A DNA stretch of 26,165 bases, from assembly GCA_910588165.1 (NCBI GenBank), contig CAJUOR010000020.1, forward strand, positions 1 to 26,165. Direction: 5' to 3'. The first letter of the stretch is position 1; each line of letters starts with the position of its first letter. Below, in pieces: positions 6,549 to 12,854 of the stretch. The notes beneath the pieces were generated by a model. It saw nothing but the letters and a program-made list of their open reading frames with translations, searched no databases and had not been told where the DNA came from. A program made the position numbers and the translations under genes. Source of the stretch: an uncultured Thomasclavelia sp. (GTDB lineage Bacteria > Bacillota_I > Bacilli_A > Erysipelotrichales > Coprobacillaceae).

Positions 6549-7322
6549 TTATTCACGAATTTGGATACGTTCTATTTTTAAAACTTTATGACTTTCATCA
6601 TCAAACTCCATAAAGACACCACACAAGATACCTTTTCCCGTAGCGACTTCAAATCGTCCGGCTTGACCGGTTGTCATTTTCTTTAAAATACTGTTTACTT
6701 CACAGCCAATGACACTTTCGTATGGTCCTGTCATACCGATATCGGTAATATAAGCTGTTCCATTATTCAAAATTTTCTCATCTGCTGTCTGTACGTGGGT
6801 ATGTGTCCCTAAAACAGCACTGACACGCCCATCTAAATAATAGCCCATGGCAATCTTTTCGCTAGTTGCCTCTGCATGAAAATCTAAAATATGAATATCT
6901 TCATGACATTCTTTTAATAAATCGTCCATCGCTAAAAAAGGATGATCAACCATGCCGTTCATAAACGTAACACCTAATAAATTTGTTAAGCGAATAGTTG
7001 TATTGTTCACTTGAATTACACGACTGCCAACACCGGGCAGCATTCTAGGCCGGTTGTATGGTACAACAATTCTGTCTGCTTCATCTATAAAATCATAAAT
7101 TTCCGATTTTGAGTACGTATGATTTCCCATGGAAATTAAAGAGATACCATTAAAAAGCAATTCATCATAAACTCGCTTGGTTAAACCTTTACCGTGTGCT
7201 GCGTTTTCGCCATTAGCTAAGATGACATCTGCTTGATATTTTTGTTTGAGGATAGGCAAGTATTTAGTAACCATGTTTCTGCCGACACGTCCGAAGATGT
7301 CCCCCAACATAATAATTCTCAT
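6549..7322 (-). CDS. ymdB: YmdB-type metallophosphoesterase (phosphodiesterase)
   Basis: A 257-residue calcineurin-like phosphoesterase of the YmdB family (about 264 in Bacillus), reported there as a 2',3'-cyclic-nucleotide phosphodiesterase affecting motility and biofilm decisions. Metal-site motifs are visible: GDIFGRVGR (residues 7-15), ANGENAAHGKG (35-45), SMGNHTYSKS (64-73), LDFHAEATSEK (from about 146) and GTHTHVQTADE (from about 172). ATG at 7322 is preceded by AAAAGGAG. It sits 37 nt behind rny on the same strand, a pairing conserved in many Bacillota; the RNase Y link suggests a role in handling RNA ends or nucleotides. A strong terminator follows. Confidence 0.92.
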   Translation of the reverse strand: MRIIMLGDIFGRVGRNMVTKYLPILKQKYQADVILANGENAAHGKGLTKRVYDELLFNGISLISMGNHTYSKSEIYDFIDEADRIVVPYNRPRMLPGVGSRVIQVNNTTIRLTNLLGVTFMNGMVDHPFLAMDDLLKECHEDIHILDFHAEATSEKIAMGYYLDGRVSAVLGTHTHVQTADEKILNNGTAYITDIGMTGPYESVIGCEVNSILKKMTTGQAGRFEVATGKGILCGVFMEFDDESHKVLKIERIQIRE

Positions 7323-7359
7323 TCTATCTACTCCTTTTAAAAAGTAGGATCATTTGATC

Positions 7360-8916
7360 CTACTTCGCAATTTCATTTGCACGAATTTCTCGAATCACTG
7401 TCACTTTAATATGACCGGGATATGTTAATTCATTCTCAATTTTTTCTTTAATTTCGCGAGCGATTTTATGGCTTTGTAAATCATCTACCTTATCCGGTTT
7501 AACGATAACACGGATTTCACGACCGGCCTGAATTGCAAATGTCTTTTCAACACCTTCAAACTCATTACCGATAGCTTCTAATTTTTCTAATCTGGAAATG
7601 TAATTTTCCAAACTTTCCAAACGGCTACCAGGACGTGCCGCACTTAATGTATCAGCTGCCGCAACTAAAATTGAGATAACACTTGTTGGCGGTACATCAC
7701 CATGATGAGATTCAATGGCATTGACAACAACTTGATTTTCGCCATGTTTACGGGCATATTTAGCCCCGATTTCAACGTGGCTACCCTCAACTTCGTAATC
7801 AATTGATTTACCTAAGTCATGAAGTAATCCGGCACGTTTTGCCAACTGCTGATTTAAGCCTAATTCAGCTGCCATAATACCACTTAAATGAGCAACCTCT
7901 AATGAGTGTTGTAACCCATTTTGACCATAGCTTGTACGATATTTCATCTTACCAATCATCATCACGATTTCTTTATCGACCCTGGAAATACCGCATTGGA
8001 AGAAAGCATCTTCACCTGCTTGGCGAATCGTTTCGTTTAATTCATTACGTGTTCTTTCAACGACTTCCTCAATACGCCCCGGTTGAATACGTCCATCATG
8101 AATTAACTTTTCAAGTGATAGACGAGCAACTTCTCTTCTAATCGGATCAAAAGAAGATAACGTAATGGCTTCAGGTGTGTCATCAATGATTAACTCAACA
8201 CCGGTCGCCTGTTCCAATGCTTTAATATTACGACCTTCACGACCGATGATACGACCTTTCATTTCCTCAGAAGGTAAAGCGACAACCGAAACGGTCTTTT
8301 CGATGGTTTCTTCTTGTGCATAGCGATGAATAGCTGTTGCGATAATATCGCGTGCTAACAAAGCTGCTTTGCCTTTTGCTTCTTCTTCTTTTTCTTTAAT
8401 AAATGCTGTTGTTTCTTGTGCAATTTTCTGTTCAACTTGTTTAAAAAGCTCTGTTTTTGCTTCACTTGCGGTCATTTCCGCAATTTTTTCAAGTTCTGCA
8501 ATTTTTGAGTTGATTTTTTCTTTTAAAAGCGCCTCCATATTGTCTAGTTCTATCTGCTTATCGTTCAACTGATTTGCTTTATGTTCAAGAGTATCTTCTC
8601 TTCCCTGCAAAGCAATATCACGACGGTCAATGCTTTGTTCACGCTGTAATAACTTATTTTCAAAATCGGTAACTTCTTGTTTTTTGATTTTGATTTCTTT
8701 TTCAGCTTCTAACTTTAATTCATAAGCTTGATTTTTACCATCAAGAATGGCTTCTTTAACTAAACTATCTGCTTTACTATTAGCTTCTTCAACGATTTTT
8801 GAAGCACTGACATTGGCTTTAAAGATGTTTAAGGAATAAATAATCTTAGTAATCAACATCCCCACCGCTAAAATAAGAACATAAGACAAGATGGTAAATG
8901 GTGTTAATTCGGGCAT
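7360..8916 (-). CDS. rny: Ribonuclease Y
   Basis: A 518-residue membrane-anchored endoribonuclease that starts mRNA decay. Domain order: N-terminal membrane segment (about 8-28), a long coiled coil rich in E, K and Q (about 40-185), a KH RNA-binding domain with GRIIGREGRN (221-230), an HD hydrolase domain with LLHDLGK (H366, D367) and SHHGD (403-407), and the conserved C-terminal domain ending near PGHIKVTVIRE. Length matches the family (about 520). GGAGG before the ATG. Its own vegetative promoter lies upstream and ymdB follows. Confidence 0.98.
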   Translation of the reverse strand: MPELTPFTILSYVLILAVGMLITKIIYSLNIFKANVSASKIVEEANSKADSLVKEAILDGKNQAYELKLEAEKEIKIKKQEVTDFENKLLQREQSIDRRDIALQGREDTLEHKANQLNDKQIELDNMEALLKEKINSKIAELEKIAEMTASEAKTELFKQVEQKIAQETTAFIKEKEEEAKGKAALLARDIIATAIHRYAQEETIEKTVSVVALPSEEMKGRIIGREGRNIKALEQATGVELIIDDTPEAITLSSFDPIRREVARLSLEKLIHDGRIQPGRIEEVVERTRNELNETIRQAGEDAFFQCGISRVDKEIVMMIGKMKYRTSYGQNGLQHSLEVAHLSGIMAAELGLNQQLAKRAGLLHDLGKSIDYEVEGSHVEIGAKYARKHGENQVVVNAIESHHGDVPPTSVISILVAAADTLSAARPGSRLESLENYISRLEKLEAIGNEFEGVEKTFAIQAGREIRVIVKPDKVDDLQSHKIAREIKEKIENELTYPGHIKVTVIREIRANEIAK

Positions 8917-9015
8917 AAACCAATCCTCCTATCTCATATTAAATTATTCAACTTTGATCTATTTAAAAATTGCAATCAAACGATCTTGTAATTGTTGGCT
9001 GACAATACGCCTTCT

Positions 9016-9044
9016 ATTTTATACTAATTTTGTAAAAACTTCAA
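9016..9044 (-). promoter_or_regulatory. Vegetative (sigma-A-like) promoter of rny-ymdB
   Basis: TTGAAG (9044-9039), 17-nt spacer, TAAAAT (9021-9016) on the minus strand. It implies an rny leader of about 90-95 nt; I saw no recognisable riboswitch in that leader. Confidence 0.6.
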
Positions 9045-9087
9045 TAAAAATCAAAGATTATACATATAAAAGGCGTTATTTTGTGGG

Positions 9088-9121
9088 AAATAAAAAACTC
9101 AGCAGTTCAACCTGCCAAGTT
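9088..9121 (-). terminator. Terminator of recA
   Basis: Ten-bp inverted repeat AACTCAGCAG / CTGCCAAGTT (9096-9105 and 9112-9121, with two G-T pairs in the RNA) and TTTTTTATTTC after it on the minus strand. Confidence 0.85.
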
Positions 9122-9131
9122 TTCGGATAAA

Positions 9132-10190
9132 TTATGCACTTACTTCTTCTATAGCTACATCTTCCTGACGGCTATTTAAAGATTCTTTCAAAGCTAAAAC
9201 TAACGCTTCCATCAAATCAGGATGTTCTTTCAAATAAGTTTTAGCGTTTTCCCTACCTTGACCGATTTTATCGCCACGATAAGCATACCAAGCACCGCTT
9301 TTTTCTACTAAATCATTGTCAACGGCTAAATCAAGCACTTCGCCGGTTTTAGAAATACCTTCCCCATAAATAATATCAACCGTTAGTGTTTTAAACGGAG
9401 GTGCTACTTTGTTTTTGACAACTTTAATATTCGTTTCATTACCGATGATGTCAGTTCCTTGTTTAATCGGACTGCCTCGACGAATTTCTATTCTTACTGA
9501 TGAATAGAATTTCAGTGCACGACCACCTGTTGTTGTTTCGGGATTACCGAACATCACACCGATTTTTTCACGTAACTGGTTAATAAAGATAATTGTACAA
9601 TCCGTTTTGTTCATGACGCCTGAAAGTTTTCTTAATGCTTTTGACATCAAACGTGCCTGTAACCCCATTTGCGAATCGCCCATTTCACCATCTAATTCAA
9701 CTTGTGGGACTAAAGCTGCAACTGAATCGACAACCACCAAGTCAATGGCACCTGAACGCACTAACGTTTCCGCGATTTCCAAACCTTGTTCCCCGCTATC
9801 AGGCTGCGACAAGATTAACTCATCAATATTGACACCTAGAGCCTTGGCATAAACCGGGTCAATGGCATGTTCTGCATCAATGAAAGCTGCTCTACCGCCC
9901 TTTTTTTGTATTTCCGCAATTGCGTGCAAAGTCAAGGTTGTCTTACCACTTGATTCAGGTCCGTAAATTTCAATGATACGTCCTTTTGGATAACCACCGA
10001 TACCTAAAGCTAAATCTAATGCCAATGAACCTGTCGGGATAACATCAACACTTAAATCAGCTCGATCGCCTAAACGCATAACCGCACCTTTGCCAAACTG
10101 CTTTTCAATCTGTTTAATCGCATCTGCCAAAGCGGCATCCTTTTTATCTTCTGTTGGTCTTCCTATCTCTTTTTGTTTGCTTGCTGCCAT
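9132..10190 (-). CDS. recA: RecA recombinase
   Basis: A 352-residue RecA, the ATP-dependent strand-exchange protein and co-protease for LexA. Walker A is GPESSGKT (77-84). Also visible are the family stretches VIPTGSLALDLALGIGGYPKG, VVVDSVAALVP, INQLREKIGVMFGNPE (loop L1/L2 region) and GGRALKFYSSVRIEIRR. The ATG at 10190 has GGAGGAA upstream, placed inside the last codons of the preceding CinA-like gene with only a 2-nt gap between the genes. It is third in pgsA-cinA-recA, as in Bacillus. I saw no LexA-box-like palindrome (GAAC...GTTC) near the gene or at the pgsA promoter. Confidence 0.99.
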   Translation of the reverse strand: MAASKQKEIGRPTEDKKDAALADAIKQIEKQFGKGAVMRLGDRADLSVDVIPTGSLALDLALGIGGYPKGRIIEIYGPESSGKTTLTLHAIAEIQKKGGRAAFIDAEHAIDPVYAKALGVNIDELILSQPDSGEQGLEIAETLVRSGAIDLVVVDSVAALVPQVELDGEMGDSQMGLQARLMSKALRKLSGVMNKTDCTIIFINQLREKIGVMFGNPETTTGGRALKFYSSVRIEIRRGSPIKQGTDIIGNETNIKVVKNKVAPPFKTLTVDIIYGEGISKTGEVLDLAVDNDLVEKSGAWYAYRGDKIGQGRENAKTYLKEHPDLMEALVLALKESLNSRQEDVAIEEVSA

Positions 10191-10192
10191 GA

Positions 10193-10663
10193 TTATTCCT
10201 CCATTTCTTTTATTTTTTCTAAAATCATCTTTTCTCCAAAATCAATTGCCTGATTCTTAATTTCATCTCTATTTCCTTGAAGATGAAGCGTATAAACATT
10301 TAATTTCTCTTTTATTTTTAAACCGACAAAGCATAAGCCGACCGGTTTGTCTTCCATAGGTAAAGGACCACCGTTACCTGTAAAGGAAATACATATATCG
10401 CTCTCAAATAACTTTTGACCTAAACTTGCCATATCACCTGCAATTTCAGCACTCACAACGCCGTATTTTTCTACTTTAGCATGGCTGATACCCAAAATTT
10501 TTTCCTTCATCGCTGTTTGATAAGTTACAGCACTACCTCTATAAACCTTAGAAATACCGGAAACACTGCCAAGGCGATTGGCAAAAGCACCGACAGTAAA
10601 ACTTTCAATACTGGCAACAGATAAATTTCTATCTATCAACAACTTACCTAAACTTTCCATCAT
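10193..10663 (-). CDS. Stand-alone CinA C-terminal domain protein (PncC-like)
   Basis: A 156-residue protein equal to only the C-terminal amidohydrolase domain of CinA (full CinA is about 415), the nicotinamide-nucleotide deamidase PncC family. It starts like the domain (LGKLLIDRNLSVASIESFTV) and carries the SVSGISKVYRGSAVTYQ and KEKILGI stretches. The usual ESCTGG reads ESFTVG and the usual TGIAGP reads TGNGGP, so activity should not be assumed. ATG at 10663 overlaps the pgsA stop as TAATG, implying translational coupling. It lies between pgsA and recA, the normal position of cinA, so it is a short orthologue rather than a random paralogue. Confidence 0.88.
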   Translation of the reverse strand: MMESLGKLLIDRNLSVASIESFTVGAFANRLGSVSGISKVYRGSAVTYQTAMKEKILGISHAKVEKYGVVSAEIAGDMASLGQKLFESDICISFTGNGGPLPMEDKPVGLCFVGLKIKEKLNVYTLHLQGNRDEIKNQAIDFGEKMILEKIKEMEE

Positions 10664-11244
10664 TAAATACTCTCCATAATCATCTCTTTATGCTTGTTTA
10701 AATAATCCAAGCCCGAAATGACAGAAATCAAGGTTGCCAACCAAATTGTTATTAAATCAAATGATACCCCTAAAAATCCAAGTGGGAAATTATCTAACAA
10801 GACAATAATAATAGCCGCCATCTGCATAACGGTTTTTAACTTTCCTAAAGGGCCAGCTGCAACAACGACTTGCTTTTCGGCGGCTAAAAGTCTAATAGCA
10901 TCGACAATCAAATCACGCATAATCATCAAAACGACACAAACAACAGGAATCATACGCCAATATGCTAGTAACACCAGCATCGTATTAACTAACATTTTAT
11001 CAGCAATCGGATCCATAAACTTACCGAAAGTTGTTACTAGATTGTGTTTACGAGCCAGCTTGCCGTCAAATAAATCAGTTAAAGAAGCGATAATAAATAA
11101 AACAAGGCAGATTAAGTGCATTAAACTTAATTGACTACCTAAAATATCCCATGTCACTATCCCTTCTTCCCCTAAAAGAGCAACCGCTAAAATCGTCGGA
11201 ACCAAGACCATTCTAAATACCGTTAATTTATTAGGTAAATTCAT
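10663..11244 (-). CDS. pgsA: CDP-diacylglycerol-glycerol-3-phosphate 3-phosphatidyltransferase
   Basis: Makes phosphatidylglycerol phosphate in the cytoplasmic membrane. The CDP-alcohol phosphotransferase signature is complete: DGKLAR, eight residues, then GKFMDPIADK (DG..AR, G...D...D). Several hydrophobic segments fit the polytopic fold; 193 residues is normal for PgsA. The frame runs further upstream to 11313, but I place the start at 11244 (MNLPNKLTVFR, the usual family beginning) because GGAGAG lies 6 nt before it and a sigma-A promoter lies inside the upstream extension. First gene of the pgsA-cinA-recA operon. Confidence 0.95.
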   Translation of the reverse strand: MNLPNKLTVFRMVLVPTILAVALLGEEGIVTWDILGSQLSLMHLICLVLFIIASLTDLFDGKLARKHNLVTTFGKFMDPIADKMLVNTMLVLLAYWRMIPVVCVVLMIMRDLIVDAIRLLAAEKQVVVAAGPLGKLKTVMQMAAIIIVLLDNFPLGFLGVSFDLITIWLATLISVISGLDYLNKHKEMIMESI

Positions 11245-11275
11245 ATCAATCTCTCCATTTTCTAAGCATAAACCC

Positions 11276-11303
11276 ATTATAACATATTTCACTTCTTTTT
11301 CAA
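11276..11303 (-). promoter_or_regulatory. Sigma-A-like promoter of pgsA-cinA-recA
   Basis: TTGAAA (11303-11298), 16-nt spacer, TATAAT (11281-11276) on the minus strand, about 30 nt before the pgsA start. It decides the pgsA start, because the longer frame would begin upstream of this promoter. Confidence 0.75.
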
Positions 11304-11310
11304 CTCTAAG

Positions 11311-11340
11311 CAAAAAAAAGAGCCTTATTTCAAAGACTCT
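11311..11340 (-). terminator. Terminator of the RNase P RNA gene
   Basis: Inverted repeat AGAGCC / GACTCT (11319-11324 and 11335-11340, one G-T pair, extended by A-T pairs) followed by a run of eight Ts on the minus strand. Confidence 0.85.
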
Positions 11341-11341
11341 T

Positions 11342-11697
11342 TAATCGTTCATTTCATAAGCCATGTTTTGTCTAGGATAATCATTTATCTACACCTTTCG
11401 ATGTCCTCTTTATCGTTCATTTCCTCTAAAGTGGTTCCCCTACCAAATTTGGGTTTCTCGCTTGCGGAGTTTACCTCTTTTCATCGATGGTTTCCCATCG
11501 CTTCGTTTCTGTGGCACTTTTACGGCTTCTTTCCATCTGACTAGCAGGAAGGATTTCACCTGTCGTCAATCGCATCAATATGCAACTGCCATAACTTATT
11601 TTTTCGTTATGCACAAACACTACGGACATCGCAGCCCGTGCGAGCATGGACTTTCCTCTACTTACGAATATAAGCAGCGATTATCTGAAATAAACAG
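11342..11697 (-). ncRNA. rnpB: RNase P RNA, bacterial type B
   Basis: The catalytic RNA that matures tRNA 5' ends. Read on the minus strand, it holds the conserved blocks GATAATCGCTGC near the 5' end, GAGGAAAGTCCATGCTCGCA (P4 strand), AAAGTGCCACAG, GGTAAACTCC.CAAGCGAGAA followed by ACCCAAATTTGGTAGGGGAA, and GACAAAACATGGCTTA near the 3' end. The ends pair as stem P1: GTTTATTTCA with TGAAATGAAC. The order and spacing match the B. subtilis (type B) RNA, and about 356 nt is normal. Ends are set by P1 and may be off by a few bases. The 5' end begins only about 6 nt after the gpsB stop codon; a terminator follows directly. Confidence 0.96.
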
Positions 11698-11703
11698 TTT
11701 GAA

Positions 11704-12039
11704 TTAACGATTTCCGAATACTTCTTTTTCCAAAGCAGAAATACGTTTTAATAAATCCACATTACTAGTAGAAGTACCTTCAGCTAATGAAAGCTGATCT
11801 TTACGTAAAGCATTCTCTTGTTCTAGGGTTTGGATTGTTTCTTTAAGCTGAGCGTTTTTCGCATTTAAAGCTTCAATTTTTTCATAGGCAAGATTCAACA
11901 GATTTTTGAAAGTTTCATAATCGCCCATAACGATATCTAAAAAGTAATCTACCTCTGAGGCATTGTATCCTTTAAAATCAACTTTAAATTCTTTATTTAA
12001 GATTTTTGTAGGATTTAATTGTAACTTAGTTTCCATCAT
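11704..12039 (-). CDS. gpsB: Cell-division regulator GpsB (DivIVA family)
   Basis: A 111-residue DivIVA/GpsB protein. The N-terminal membrane-binding domain is clear (LNPTKILNKEFKVDFKGYN followed by SEVDYFLD), then a heptad coiled coil (about 40-80) and a short C-terminal helix (LLKRISALEKEVFG) that forms the trimerising domain in GpsB. In Bacillota GpsB docks class A PBPs and shuttles them between septum and side wall; the class A PBP gene of this window lies 0.8 kb away on the other strand. Two adjacent ATGs are possible starts, with AGAGAAGTGA upstream. gpsB next to rnpB is also the Bacillus arrangement. Confidence 0.92.
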   Translation of the reverse strand: MMETKLQLNPTKILNKEFKVDFKGYNASEVDYFLDIVMGDYETFKNLLNLAYEKIEALNAKNAQLKETIQTLEQENALRKDQLSLAEGTSTSNVDLLKRISALEKEVFGNR

Positions 12040-12219
12040 ATCACTTCTCTTTCTTATTCACACTAATATTCTTACAAAAATCAGGAAGAAAATCAAGGTG
12101 TTTATTAAAAAAAATCAAGAAATGCTATTACTAATCATTAAAAAAAGATATTTAAACTTTAAAACAGTTTGGGAAAGCTTATAAAAATCTTAAAAGTGCC
12201 CTATTAGATAAGGATTTCT

Positions 12220-12248
12220 TTGAAAAGAAAGTAAAGCTATGCTATAAT
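12220..12248 (+). promoter_or_regulatory. Sigma-A-like promoter of recU-ponA
   Basis: TTGAAA (12220-12225), 17-nt spacer, TATAAT (12243-12248), followed 18 nt later by the recU start codon. A very good consensus match. The 227 nt between gpsB and recU hold this promoter and the divergent gpsB upstream region; I see no other structure there. Confidence 0.8.
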
Positions 12249-12266
12249 AAGTTACGGTGATACTTC

Positions 12267-12851
12267 ATGGTTAATTATCCAAATTTAAAAAAGCCAACGC
12301 CCTTGTCCATATCTAGTCAAAAGAAAAATGACACGTCTAGACGAGGCTATTCATTAGAGAACGCACTCAATCAAAGCAATAAATATTATTTAGCGCATGA
12401 TTTAGCTGTGATTCACAAAAAGCCGACACCTGTCCAAATTGTTAAAGTGGACTATCCTAGACGAAGCTTGGCAAAAATTGTTGAAGCGTATTTTAAAATA
12501 CCTTCAACGACTGACTACAATGGCATCTATAAAGGTCGCTATATCGATTTTGAAGCTAAGGAATGTGCTAAAAATTCATTTCCTTTCACAAGTATTCATG
12601 AACATCAAATCGATCATCTCGATGCTATTAAAAGACATGGCGGCATTGCTTTTTTAATTATTCAATTCACTCAAAAAAACGAAGTATATCTACTCGATGC
12701 TACTTATCTAGTTGATAAGTATCGTCATGCCAAACGGCACTCTTTACTTTATGAAGACATCAAAGAACACGGATATTTAGTTAAATGGGGCTATGCTCCT
12801 GAATTAGATTATCTAAGTGTTGTGCATGAAGTATATTTTAAGGAGGATTAG
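12267..12851 (+). CDS. recU: Holliday junction resolvase RecU
   Basis: A 194-residue RecU (about 206 in Bacillus), the Gram-positive resolvase that cuts Holliday junctions in recombination and chromosome segregation. The nuclease core is visible as STTDYNGIYKGRYIDFEAKE (80-99), with the catalytic acidic residues D83, D94, E96 and K98 of the PD-(D/E)XK fold. The family stretch VIHKKPTPVQIVKVDYPRR (49-67) precedes it, and WGYAPELDYL is conserved near the C-terminus. ATG at 12267 has only a weak GGTGAT upstream. The start of the PBP gene follows 3 nt after the stop, the conserved recU-ponA pair. Confidence 0.96.
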   Translation: MVNYPNLKKPTPLSISSQKKNDTSRRGYSLENALNQSNKYYLAHDLAVIHKKPTPVQIVKVDYPRRSLAKIVEAYFKIPSTTDYNGIYKGRYIDFEAKECAKNSFPFTSIHEHQIDHLDAIKRHGGIAFLIIQFTQKNEVYLLDATYLVDKYRHAKRHSLLYEDIKEHGYLVKWGYAPELDYLSVVHEVYFKED

Positions 12852-12854
12852 GAT

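Noticed and set aside
8917..9131. Possible leader regulatory RNA upstream of rny
   Set aside because: Only a promoter and the recA terminator are supported; no stable hairpin or known motif was found in the roughly 90-nt leader.
10718..11134. Plus-strand open frame of 138 codons
   Set aside because: Antisense to pgsA, which has the complete CDP-alcohol phosphotransferase signature; no ribosome binding site or family features.
11462..11707. Plus-strand open frame of 81 codons
   Set aside because: It lies across the RNase P RNA gene on the opposite strand; the conserved RNA blocks explain the sequence.
12040..12266. Possible small gene or RNA between gpsB and recU
   Set aside because: The plus frame 11963-12184 is antisense to gpsB at its start and AT-rich with no ribosome binding site; the gap is explained by divergent promoters.
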